Shown here piece after piece: positions 24,876-34,897 of a DNA stretch of 64,000 bases; positions within the stretch are counted from its first letter, which is position 1; every line of letters starts with the position of its first letter. Source of the DNA: Rhodobacter capsulatus. GTDB lineage: Bacteria; Pseudomonadota; Alphaproteobacteria; Rhodobacterales; Rhodobacteraceae. The notes under the pieces are model-generated. The model was given only the letters and a program-made list of their open reading frames with translations, did no database searches and was not told the origin of the DNA. The stretch lies in assembly GCF_003254295.1 (NCBI RefSeq), contig NZ_QKZO01000003.1, forward strand, positions 256,532 through 320,531. Reading direction: 5' to 3'. The translations under genes and the position numbers were made by a program.

Positions 24876-27800
24876 GGCTTGGTCCGTCGGAAACCGTCAG
24901 CGCGCAGGCTGACAAGGATATAGAGCACGGGAATGAAGAAAACCGCCAGCACCGTGGCCGAAATCATGCCGCCGAAAACCCCGGTGCCGATGGCGTTCTG
25001 GATCTCGGAGCCCGCGCCATGGGCCAGCATCAAGGGCACGACGCCAAGGATGAAGGCGAGCGAGGTCATCAGGATCGGCCGCAGCCGCAGCCGCGCGGCT
25101 TGCAAGATGGCGCGGTAGGGGCCGAAACCCTGCTCGCGCAGATGGCGGGCGAATTCGATCATCAGGATCGCGTTCTTCGCCGAAAGCCCGATGATCGTGA
25201 TCAGCCCGACCTTGAAGAAGACGTCATTCTCGCCGCCGCGGATCAGCACTGCCGTGACCGCGCCCAGCACGCCCAGGGGCACCACCAGCAGCACAGCGAC
25301 CGGGATCGACCAGCTTTCGTAAAGCGCGACCAGCACCAGAAACACCACCAGCATCGAAGCGGCGAGCAGCAAGGGCGCCTGCCCCGCGGCCTGCTTTTCC
25401 TGCGCCGATTGCCCGACCCAGTCGATCGCGAAGCCCTTCGGCAAGGCCTGCGCCAGCCGCTCCATCTCGGCCATGGCGGCGCCGCTGGACACCCCCGACG
25501 CGGCGGCGCCCGAGATCCCGGTGGCGGGATAGCCGTTGAAGCGGCTCAAGGCCATCGGCGCGAAGGTCCAGACCGGCCGCACCACTTCCGAAAGCGGCAC
25601 CATGCCACCCTCGGCATTGCGGGTCTCAAGGCGCAGCACGTCTTCGACATGCATCCGCGCCGGGGCATCGGCCTGCACGATCACCTGCTGCATCCGGCCC
25701 TGGTTCGGGAAATCGCTGACATGACCCGAGCCGATCGCGGTCGAGATCGTGTCGTTGATCGCGGCAAAGGACAGGCCCAGCGCCTGCGCCTTGGGCCGGT
25801 CGATCTGCAGGGAAATGCTCGGGCCGTCGGGCAGCCCCTCGGACATCACGTCGCTCAAAAGCGGGCTTTCGGCGGCCAGCGCAACCAGCTGATCCACGGC
25901 TTCCTTCAGCGCGACAGGCCCCGCATTGGCCCGGTCTTCGAGCCGCAGCGAAAAGCCCGAGGTGGCGCCGAGCGATTCAATCGCGGGCGGTTTCATCACG
26001 CTCACCGTGCCTTCGGGAACCTCGGCCATCGCCGCATCGGCCGCGGCGATTTCGTCGTCAACGCTCACGTCGCGGTCGGACCAATCCTTCAGGCTGGCAA
26101 AGGCCTGCGCCGCGTTGGGGCCCGATCCGGTGAAGCCGAAGCCCAGGATCACCGTCGTCTCGTCGATGGCGGGGCGGGTCGCCGCATGGGCCTCGAAGGC
26201 GGCGACGACGGCGCGGGTGCGTTCGGCCGTGGCCCCGGCGGGCAGCTCGACCGAGGTGATGAAATTGCCCTGATCCTCCTCGGGGACGAAGGCGGTGGGC
26301 AGGTGCGTGTAGCCGATGGCCAGCACGGCAAGCAGGACGAGATAAAGCACCGCCATCCGCCCGCCGCGCCGCAGCACAAGGCCGACCCAGCCGGTATAGC
26401 GCGCGGAAAGCGCCGCAAAGCCGCGGTTAAAGGCGCCGAAAAATCCGGTGCGGGCATGGGCCTTTGCGGGTTTGAGCAGTGTCGCGCAAAGCGCAGGCGT
26501 CAGCGTCAGCGCGAGGAAGGCCGAGAACAGGATCGAGACCGCCATCGACAGGGTGAATTGCCGATAGATCGCCCCCACCGATCCGCCCGCCAGCCCCATC
26601 GGAATGAAGACCGCGGCCAGAACGAGCGTGATGCCGACGATGGCGCCGGAAATCTCGCCCATCGCCTGCCGCGTCGCTTCCTTGGGCGACAGCCCCTGCC
26701 GGGTCATGATCCGCTCGACATTCTCGACCACGACGATGGCGTCATCGACGATGATGCCGATCGCCAGCACCATGCCGAACATGCTCAGCACGTTGATCGA
26801 ATAGCCCGCCACGGCCATCACCGCGAAAGTGCCCAGAAGCGCGATCGGCGCCACGATGGTGGGGATCAGCGTCGCACGCAGGTTTTGCAAGAAGAGCAGC
26901 ACGACAAGGAACACCAGCCCCATCGCCTCGAAAAGCGTGCTGATCACCTTGGCGATCGAGACTTTCACGAAAGGCGCGGTGTTGTAGGAGATCGTCACCT
27001 CCATGTCGCCGGGCAGGCCCGGTCGCAGCTCGTCCAGCCGCGCCTCGATCGCGGCGGCGGTGCGCAGGGCATTGGCGCCCGGCGCCATCTGCACGGCGGC
27101 GGCGGCGGCGGGCTTGCCATTCGCGCTGACGCTGAAGGACAGCGTCTGCGCGCCGATTTCGACCCGCGCCACATCGCCCAGCACCAGCCGCGATCCGTCC
27201 GCGTTCGCGCGCAGCGGAATGGCGGCGAAGGCCTCGGGCGTGGTCAGCTGGCCCTGCAGGATCAAGGGCGTCGAAACCCGGGTTCCGGGCACCGTCGGCG
27301 CATCGCCCACCCGGCCCGGCGTCGCGCGGATGTTTTCACGCGCGATCGCCTCGGTCACGTCGGACAGGCCCAGCCCGTAAGCCGCCAGTTTCGCCGGATC
27401 GACCCAGATCCGCAGCGCCCGTTCCGAGCCGAAGGGCTGCACCCGCCCGACCCCGGGAAGGCGTTTCAACTCCTCCGACAGGGTGCGGCTGAGATAATCG
27501 CCAAGGCTCAGCTCGTCCATGGCGCCGCTGCGGGATTTCAGCGTCAGCACCATCAGAAACCCTGCCTCGGCGGCCTCGACGCCGATCCCGGCACGGCGCA
27601 CCTCTTCGGGCAGAAGCGCCTCGGCGTTCTTCAGCCGGTTCTGCACATCGACCTGCGCCAGTTCCGGGTCGGTGCCCGGCTTGAGGGTCACGGAAAGCAT
27701 CGCGCCGCCGGTCGCATCGACGCTGGCATCGACCGAAAGCACGTTCTTGACGCTGGCCAGTTCCCGCTCGATCGGTCGCACGACACTGTCATTCACCGTC

Positions 27801-27964
27801 TGCGCATCCGCCCCGGCATAAGTGGCAAAGATGCTGATCGCGGGCGGGGCGATGTCGGGAAAGCGCGCGACGGGCAGCTGCGGGATCGCCACAAGCCCCG
27901 CCAGCGCAATGAAAATCGCGATGACGGTGGCGAAGATCGGATGATCGATGAAGAAACGCGACAT
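24872..27964 (-). CDS. RND multidrug efflux pump, HAE1 (AcrB/MexB) type
   Basis: The 1030-residue inner-membrane pump starts MSRFFIDHPIFATVIAIFIA. It has the two-fold repeat of 1 + 5 + 1 + 5 helices with large periplasmic loops. Helix 4 carries GIIVDDAIVVVENVER, whose paired Asp residues relay protons. It should form a trimer and export hydrophobic compounds with the adaptor encoded just upstream (9-nt gap) and an outer-membrane channel encoded elsewhere. No TolC-type gene is nearby. The substrate range cannot be predicted from sequence alone. Confidence 0.95.
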   Translation of the reverse strand: MSRFFIDHPIFATVIAIFIALAGLVAIPQLPVARFPDIAPPAISIFATYAGADAQTVNDSVVRPIERELASVKNVLSVDASVDATGGAMLSVTLKPGTDPELAQVDVQNRLKNAEALLPEEVRRAGIGVEAAEAGFLMVLTLKSRSGAMDELSLGDYLSRTLSEELKRLPGVGRVQPFGSERALRIWVDPAKLAAYGLGLSDVTEAIARENIRATPGRVGDAPTVPGTRVSTPLILQGQLTTPEAFAAIPLRANADGSRLVLGDVARVEIGAQTLSFSVSANGKPAAAAAVQMAPGANALRTAAAIEARLDELRPGLPGDMEVTISYNTAPFVKVSIAKVISTLFEAMGLVFLVVLLFLQNLRATLIPTIVAPIALLGTFAVMAVAGYSINVLSMFGMVLAIGIIVDDAIVVVENVERIMTRQGLSPKEATRQAMGEISGAIVGITLVLAAVFIPMGLAGGSVGAIYRQFTLSMAVSILFSAFLALTLTPALCATLLKPAKAHARTGFFGAFNRGFAALSARYTGWVGLVLRRGGRMAVLYLVLLAVLAIGYTHLPTAFVPEEDQGNFITSVELPAGATAERTRAVVAAFEAHAATRPAIDETTVILGFGFTGSGPNAAQAFASLKDWSDRDVSVDDEIAAADAAMAEVPEGTVSVMKPPAIESLGATSGFSLRLEDRANAGPVALKEAVDQLVALAAESPLLSDVMSEGLPDGPSISLQIDRPKAQALGLSFAAINDTISTAIGSGHVSDFPNQGRMQQVIVQADAPARMHVEDVLRLETRNAEGGMVPLSEVVRPVWTFAPMALSRFNGYPATGISGAAASGVSSGAAMAEMERLAQALPKGFAIDWVGQSAQEKQAAGQAPLLLAASMLVVFLVLVALYESWSIPVAVLLVVPLGVLGAVTAVLIRGGENDVFFKVGLITIIGLSAKNAILMIEFARHLREQGFGPYRAILQAARLRLRPILMTSLAFILGVVPLMLAHGAGSEIQNAIGTGVFGGMISATVLAVFFIPVLYILVSLRADGFRRTKP

Positions 27965-27973
27965 CGGCTCGGC

Positions 27974-29098
27974 TCACTGGGCTTCGGCGGAGGTGGTCGT
28001 GACGGCGACGGCGGGGCCCTCGGCCACGCGGTCCTGTCCCAGAACGGCGACGGTCTCGCCCGGGCGCAGCCCCGCGGTGACGATCACCCGCCCGCCGATG
28101 CGCTCGCCCAGCGTCACCGCGCGCCGCTCGGCCAGGGTGCCGCCCGAGACGACGACGATCTGCGCGGCCCCCGCGCTGTCGCGCAAGATCGCCTCCTCGG
28201 GCACCAAGAGCGCCGCGGGCACTTGGCCGCGCGGCAGCCGCGCCCGGACATATTGGCCCGGCAAGAGCACAAGGCCGGGGTTTGCGACCGTGACGCGCAG
28301 CGTGACGGTGCCGGTGCCCGGATCGATGACGGTATCGGCAAAGTCGAGCCGCCCCCGCGCCGGATGGGGCTGCTCGCCGTCGCCGAGGATCTCGACATCG
28401 CCCGGCCCCGCCGAAGCCGCGGCCCGGATCGCTGCAAGCCGCGCCGCAGGCAGCCGCAGATCGATGCGAACCCGGTCCAGATCCTGGATCACCGCCAAAG
28501 CCCGCTCGGCCCCCGGCACCGCCAGTGCGCCGATCTCGGCCGCCCCCGCCGCGACGTAGCCCGCGATGGGCGCCCGCAGCGTCGCCTGTTGCAGATCAAG
28601 CCTGCGACGCGCGACGCTGGCCTGCGCCTCGGCAAGGCTGGCCTCGGCCAAGGCCAGATCATTGCGCGCCGCCTCGGTCTTTTCGGCGCTGGCGACCTTG
28701 CGCGCCAGCAGGGTTTCGGAACGACCCAGCGTGCGGCGGGCCTGATCCTTTGCCGCAAGGGCGCGGGCCAGCCCGGCCTCGGCACTGGCCAGATCGGCCC
28801 GGAGCGGCGCGGGATCGAGGCGGAACAGCACCTCTCCGGCATCGACGCGCCCCCCCTCGGGCGCGGGCCGGTCCAGGATGAGGCCGCCGACCTGCGGCCG
28901 GATCTCGACCCGCCGCGACGCCGCCACCCGGCCGGGGACGATGTCGGACAGCACGACAGGTTCGGGCATCACGGTGGCGACGCCAAGGCGCAGCGGCGGC
29001 GGGCTTTCGTCCTCGGGCACAGCGGCCGTCAGGCCGAAAACCGGCGTTGCGATCAGGGCGCAGACAAGCAAAAGCGTCAAGGCAGGCGGGCAGGTCAT
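27974..29098 (-). CDS. RND efflux periplasmic adaptor (membrane fusion protein)
   Basis: The 374-residue exported protein is first in the efflux operon. Its start at ATG 29098 gives MTCPPALTLLLVCALIATPV, a signal sequence. An in-frame upstream start adds 12 residues in front of it and is less likely. It shows the lipoyl halves (RRVEIRPQVGGLILDRPAPE and ATLRAPIAGYVAAG), a long coiled coil between them and the C-terminal beta-barrel and membrane-proximal domains (ATTTSAEAQ end). It links the RND pump to an outer-membrane channel. Confidence 0.92.
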   Translation of the reverse strand: MTCPPALTLLLVCALIATPVFGLTAAVPEDESPPPLRLGVATVMPEPVVLSDIVPGRVAASRRVEIRPQVGGLILDRPAPEGGRVDAGEVLFRLDPAPLRADLASAEAGLARALAAKDQARRTLGRSETLLARKVASAEKTEAARNDLALAEASLAEAQASVARRRLDLQQATLRAPIAGYVAAGAAEIGALAVPGAERALAVIQDLDRVRIDLRLPAARLAAIRAAASAGPGDVEILGDGEQPHPARGRLDFADTVIDPGTGTVTLRVTVANPGLVLLPGQYVRARLPRGQVPAALLVPEEAILRDSAGAAQIVVVSGGTLAERRAVTLGERIGGRVIVTAGLRPGETVAVLGQDRVAEGPAVAVTTTSAEAQ

Positions 29099-29204
29099 GG
29101 CAATCGGTCCCCGAGCGGTTCGGCCCGAGCCCATGACAGCGCCGCGTCGATGATTTGCGCAGGGTTCGTGGAGATTTGATGGAGATCCGGCCCGCCGCTT
29201 GCGC

Positions 29205-30941
29205 TCAGCCCTGCCCGGCCGCCCTCGGCGGCGCGTCCACGACCAGCGCCGCGACCTGATCGAACATCCGGCCGATCCGGTCGCAGGCCGCGTGCAGCGC
29301 CCGCTCGCGCCGGGCGATGAAGGCAGGATCCTGCTGCAAGTCCAGACATCTCTCGACGTCGACGCGCTGCGCGGCGGGCGGTTTCAGGTGCCAGTCCGCG
29401 CCCAGCAGACATTCCGCGCCCAGCTCGAAATCGTCCAGCAGACCCTCGATCTTGGCGGTATTCGACCCGATGGCGCAAACCGGCCGCCCGGCGCAAAGCG
29501 CGCCGATCATGCCGTGAAACCGCCCCGTGACCCAGCCCTGCGCCGCCATCAAATCGGTGATCTGCAGCAGGCGCGGCCAGACCGGCCCGGCTCTGCCGGA
29601 AACGCCCTGCCGCAACTGGCCCAGCGCGGCCCCGGGCATGGCGAAGAACGGCAGGGCACCGGCTTCGGCGAAGCGCAGCAGCGCCTGTGCGGCGTGCGGC
29701 ACGACATTGTCCATGACCGCGACCGGATGCACGGCGGCCGGAAAGCCCGCCGAGCGCGTGACCTCCCGGAAGACCGGGATCGAGGCATCCGGCGTCACCC
29801 GGGCCGGAAACCCGGGCGGCAGGGCGGCAAGCGACCGGGTGTCGCGGACATGGACGGCATCGGCCGCCTGCAGGCAGGCGAGCATCTCGTCGTCATTGGC
29901 CTCCCAGACCGTGTTGAGGACCGCCACTTTCATGCCGAGGCTCTTGCCGATCCGGCAGGCCTCCAGCAGCGCGCGGGCGCGCGGCGCGCCATGATGCAGC
30001 GTTCCCTCCCCGTTGAGGACCAGAAGCTGCGGCGGCGTCGGACAGCGCTCAAGATGCGCGCGGAAGCCCGCAAGATCATTGGCCCAGAAGGCCTCCTGCA
30101 GGCCGCGCGCGGCAAGATGGCTGCGGATCGCATGACAGGCGTAAAGCGTGCCCAGATGGAAACCGCCGCCCAGCCGCGCGGTGTCATTGAGCAAAACATA
30201 TTGCGGCCGTTTGACCGGCGTCTGCTTGCGCGCCGCTTTCGGCCCGACCGCTCCGGGCCGGATCGGCGGCATCGGCAGACAGGGGGACCAGCTGTTGCGG
30301 GACTGGCGCTGGCCGAACCGCCAAAACACCGTGTCGGAAGCCAGCGCGCGGCTGATCAGCTGGCGGGCGATCCGGTCGACAAGCGCATCGGGTCGAAGCG
30401 ACCGGTCAAGCCTGTGCAGCAGATTGGCGACCATGTCGCCGCCGCCCACCATGAAGCCGGTCAGCCCGTCATGCAACGGGGTGCGCTGGTCCAAAGGCGC
30501 GGCCTGCGGGCGTGGCGCCCCGTCCATCATACGTTCCGTCTCGTAAAGCTTCACGGTATTGACGAAAAGGGCAAGCAAAGTGGCGGTCCGGGCCTCGTCC
30601 GGGTCCGCGCTCAGGTCGCTGAGCGTGTCGCAGGCCGAGACAAGCCAGCGGCTGTCGAGGATCTCGAGCAGGATGTCCGCATGCTCCGACCAGAGCGCGC
30701 GATAGTGCCGGTAGACCGTTTCGGGGGCAATCTTGCGCCGCAGCAGGACGGTCATGGCGGCATGGGCGAACTTGAGTTCCGGCTGGCCGACACATTCGCG
30801 GCGCAGCATCGCCAGATGCTCGTCAAGATCGCTGCGGCACCCGAAAGACGGCTGATAGGGCGTCCCGGTGATCACGCCATGGCGCATGGCCTCGAAATCT
30901 GGCGGCTCGGGGGCGGTGAAGTCTTCAACGCTGGGATGCAT
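29205..30941 (-). CDS. polysaccharide pyruvyl transferase-family protein with extra N-terminal domain
   Basis: The 578-residue protein ends in a pyruvyl-transferase-like domain (~270-570). It contains NDTARLGGGFHLGTLYACHA, LLVLNGEGTLHHGAPRARAL, ADAVHVRDTRSLAAL and VTGRFHGMIGALCAGRPVCA; the last two are the family hallmarks. The first ~260 residues are helical and match nothing I recognise. The enzyme would add pyruvate ketals to surface sugars. It stands between the efflux operon and ppaC, both on the same strand but at >80 nt, so it is probably independently transcribed. Confidence 0.75.
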   Translation of the reverse strand: MHPSVEDFTAPEPPDFEAMRHGVITGTPYQPSFGCRSDLDEHLAMLRRECVGQPELKFAHAAMTVLLRRKIAPETVYRHYRALWSEHADILLEILDSRWLVSACDTLSDLSADPDEARTATLLALFVNTVKLYETERMMDGAPRPQAAPLDQRTPLHDGLTGFMVGGGDMVANLLHRLDRSLRPDALVDRIARQLISRALASDTVFWRFGQRQSRNSWSPCLPMPPIRPGAVGPKAARKQTPVKRPQYVLLNDTARLGGGFHLGTLYACHAIRSHLAARGLQEAFWANDLAGFRAHLERCPTPPQLLVLNGEGTLHHGAPRARALLEACRIGKSLGMKVAVLNTVWEANDDEMLACLQAADAVHVRDTRSLAALPPGFPARVTPDASIPVFREVTRSAGFPAAVHPVAVMDNVVPHAAQALLRFAEAGALPFFAMPGAALGQLRQGVSGRAGPVWPRLLQITDLMAAQGWVTGRFHGMIGALCAGRPVCAIGSNTAKIEGLLDDFELGAECLLGADWHLKPPAAQRVDVERCLDLQQDPAFIARRERALHAACDRIGRMFDQVAALVVDAPPRAAGQG

Positions 30942-31209
30942 GGGGCAGACCTGACTTGCAAAACGCCGGCGTTTCGACCGGCAGATTATCGGGCAGACTC
31001 ACTGCGTGCCTTGTACCGCGGTTCGGGGCATCGCGGCTGGAAAGGTTCAAAACGTGATTGTGCGAAGCTGCGCTTGCGACGGCACGGGATGGCGCGACGG
31101 GCCCGGTTCGCAAGGACGGTTCGCAAGCCCGGCGGCAGGGCCGCCGCGGGACTGCGACGGGGGGCCGAGGCCCCCCGCCACCCCCCGGTTGTCCGGGGCG
31201 GAGATCCGA
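30942..31209. other. gene-free stretch with GC-rich hairpin
   Basis: It holds the promoter of the pyruvyl-transferase-like gene and, at about 31158-31175, a GGGGGCC/GGCCCCC hairpin followed by a C/G-rich tail (CCCCCCGGTTGTCCGGGG). The hairpin resembles the first part of the intergenic repeat without its TATTTG part, and probably ends ppaC transcription. Confidence 0.5.
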
Positions 31210-32130
31210 TCAGACCTTCAGCGCCGGGATGATCTGCTTTTTCCGGCTCATGATGCCCGGCAGAACCACGGTGTCGCCGGTCACGGTGCAGGGGAAGCTG
31301 GCCTCGGCGATGCGCTTGACGAAATCATTCGGCACCAGCAGCGTCGCTTCTTCCTTCAGGATGTCGACGACGAACAGCAGCACCTGATCGGCGCCGTCTT
31401 CCTTGGCCACATCGACCATCGCGGCCATCAGGCTGTCTTTCCGGTCCAGGATCAGCTTCGGCGCGGTGGTTTCCAGCACCGAAACGCGCAGTTCCTTGCC
31501 GTCGACGGTGTATTCTTTCGAATCCATGCGCAGCAGCGCGGCATCCGAGAACTCCGACACGTCGGATTTCGCCTCGAACATCGCGGTGGCGAGTTCGCCG
31601 ATGTTCACGCCCAGATCGGCGGCCAGTTTCTCGCACACGGCCTTGTCATGCGCGGTGGTGGTGGGGCTGCGGAACTCGAGCGTGTCCGACAGGATGCACG
31701 AGAGCATCGCGCCCTTGATGCCGCGCGGCGCCGTTGCCACGGCTTCGCCCATCAGGTCGAACATGATCGTGGCGGTGCAGGCCAGCGGACGGATGGTGAT
31801 GTCGATCGGGCCCTTGGTTTCCAGACCGCCGACCAGCTTGTGGTGGTCGATGATCGCGGTGATGTCGGCCTTGTTGATGCCCTCGGGCAGTTCGGCCGGG
31901 TTGTTCGTGTCGACGATGACGACCTTTTCACCGGCTTCGACGCCCGCGATGATCTCGGGTTTCGGCAGATCCCAGTGTTTCAGCACGAAAGCCGCTTCGG
32001 TGTTGGGCTCGCCCAAAAGCACCGGTTTCGCGGGCTGGCCCAGCACCTCGGTCATGTACCAGGCCCAGATGATGGGCGAGCCGGTCGAGTCGGTGTCGGG
32101 GGATTTGTGGCCGAAAACCTTGGTGGTCAT
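31210..32130 (-). CDS. ppaC: manganese-dependent (family II) inorganic pyrophosphatase
   Basis: The 306-residue cytoplasmic enzyme hydrolyses pyrophosphate. It starts MTTKVFGHKSPDTDSTGSPI, the HxxxDxDS metal motif, followed by VVIVDTNNPAEL and IIDHHKLVGG, the DHH signature of the family. The C-terminal DHHA2 part contains the substrate-binding RKKQIIPAL near its end. The length is normal for the CBS-free form. Family II enzymes are Mn2+- or Co2+-dependent and unrelated to the common family I enzyme. It is transcribed divergently from groES, with about 240 bp between them. Confidence 0.94.
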   Translation of the reverse strand: MTTKVFGHKSPDTDSTGSPIIWAWYMTEVLGQPAKPVLLGEPNTEAAFVLKHWDLPKPEIIAGVEAGEKVVIVDTNNPAELPEGINKADITAIIDHHKLVGGLETKGPIDITIRPLACTATIMFDLMGEAVATAPRGIKGAMLSCILSDTLEFRSPTTTAHDKAVCEKLAADLGVNIGELATAMFEAKSDVSEFSDAALLRMDSKEYTVDGKELRVSVLETTAPKLILDRKDSLMAAMVDVAKEDGADQVLLFVVDILKEEATLLVPNDFVKRIAEASFPCTVTGDTVVLPGIMSRKKQIIPALKV

Positions 32131-32271
32131 GCGTTCCTCGGGGGTTTGGATGGGGATTTTGGCGCCTTATAGGGCTTTGGCCCCCGCTTGTCACGTCTTG
32201 CACGCGCCATTTCGCAGCTGCAGCATCGCGGCGCGGGATCGCGGGGTCGCAAAAATTTCACGGCTCGGGTG

Positions 32272-32300
32272 TTGACAGGCCGGGGGGGCGATGACTAACT
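32272..32300 (+). promoter_or_regulatory. sigma-70-type promoter of groESL
   Basis: A perfect -35 TTGACA (32272-32277) lies 17 nt before CTAACT (32295-32300), and the CIRCE operator begins 9 nt further on, at the expected transcription start. Other heat-shock sigma promoters cannot be excluded. Confidence 0.6.
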
Positions 32301-32309
32301 CCCGGGTCG

Positions 32310-32336
32310 TTAGCACTCGCTACCTGTGAGTGCTGA
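32310..32336 (+). promoter_or_regulatory. CIRCE operator (HrcA binding site)
   Basis: TTAGCACTC and GAGTGCTGA are separated by exactly 9 nt, matching the CIRCE consensus except for one base in the second half. It lies in the groES 5' leader, so groESL should be repressed by HrcA and induced on heat shock. Confidence 0.95.
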
Positions 32337-32370
32337 AAGCATGAACCTGGAACCTTAGGGAGTGACCCAG

Positions 32371-32658
32371 ATGGCATTCAAACCGCTGCATGACCGCGTG
32401 CTGGTCAAACGCGTTCAAAGCGAAGAAAAAACCAAGGGCGGCCTGATCATCCCCGATACGGCGAAGGAAAAACCGGCCGAGGGCGAAGTCGTCGCCGTGG
32501 GCGCGGGCGCGCGCAAGGACAGCGGCGAGCTGATCGCCCCCTCGGTCGCCGTGGGCGACCGCATCCTGTTCGGCAAATGGTCGGGCACCGAAGTCACGCT
32601 GGATGGCGTCGAGATGCTGATCATGAAAGAGTCGGACATCATGGGGATCATCTCGTAA
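32371..32658 (+). CDS. groES: co-chaperonin GroES
   Basis: The 95-residue protein begins [20 protein letters not shown]. It has the mobile loop ([15 protein letters not shown]) that contacts GroEL and the roof-loop and end block [17 protein letters not shown]. The heptamer caps the GroEL folding chamber. The start at 32371 was chosen over an upstream in-frame codon at 32362 because of family length and a GGGAG ribosome site. It is the first gene of the CIRCE-controlled operon. Confidence 0.98.
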   Translation: MAFKPLHDRVLVKRVQSEEKTKGGLIIPDTAKEKPAEGEVVAVGAGARKDSGELIAPSVAVGDRILFGKWSGTEVTLDGVEMLIMKESDIMGIIS

Positions 32659-32676
32659 TCGACGAGAAGACCCTGA

Positions 32677-34344
<1,668 letters not shown>

Positions 34345-34366
34345 TCTTCCCCAATCGGGAAGATCG

Positions 34367-34394
34367 AAGGGCGCCCGCAAGGGCGCCCTTTTTC
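34367..34394 (+). terminator. groESL terminator
   Basis: AAGGGCGCCC and GGGCGCCCTT form a perfect 10-bp stem with a GCAA tetraloop, followed by TTTC, 22 nt after the groEL stop. Confidence 0.92.
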
Positions 34395-34410
34395 GTTGCG
34401 GATCAGGCGG

Positions 34411-34824
34411 TTATTTCTGCATGCCCTTGATGTATTCCATCAGCCGCACCAGCCGCGCCGGGGTCGGCGTCGCGATGCCGTCGCCCGTGTCGTAAAGCAC
34501 CACCGGCCCGTCCAGCATCGGCTCGAAGGACGGCATCTCGCCCGCCTGCGCCCCGATCATCTCGCCATGTTCGCGGTGGCCGACGATCTTCGACATCACC
34601 CGCGCTTCGGGGAAATTGCCGTCGTTCATCATCGTCAGATCGGACAGCGAGACCGGGTGCAGCTCCAGCTCCTGCGCGATCGGGCCGGGATCGCCGCCGC
34701 TGCCATGGCAGCCCGCGCAGTAATCGGCATAGTCCCTTGCAGGCGAGGGCGCCGTCAGATCGACCGCCCCCATGCAGGCCGCCAGCCCCATCGCCCCGCC
34801 GAAGCACATCAGAATCGCACGCAT
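34411..34824 (-). CDS. lipoprotein c-type cytochrome
   Basis: The 137-residue exported protein starts MRAILMCFGGAMGLAACMG, a signal peptide with lipobox LAAC, so it should be lipid-anchored in the periplasm. One haem-binding motif CAGCH (in YADYCAGCHGSGG) is present. A Met in IGAQAGEMPSFEP or DLTMMNDGNFPE could be the axial ligand. It resembles small monohaem cytochromes of class I. The redox partner is unknown. Start at ATG 34824 has a GGAGGTG ribosome site. It converges on groEL. Confidence 0.85.
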   Translation of the reverse strand: MRAILMCFGGAMGLAACMGAVDLTAPSPARDYADYCAGCHGSGGDPGPIAQELELHPVSLSDLTMMNDGNFPEARVMSKIVGHREHGEMIGAQAGEMPSFEPMLDGPVVLYDTGDGIATPTPARLVRLMEYIKGMQK

Positions 34825-34897
34825 CGCACACCTCCATTTGCGGCCAGCAAAGCACGCGGCCGGGCCGCCCGCCCTGATGCAGCGCAAATGGCCGGCC

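Noticed and set aside
25019..29179. A 1386-codon open frame on the plus strand across the efflux genes
   Set aside because: Antisense of the RND pump and adaptor genes; very high Arg/His/Gln content and no family signature.
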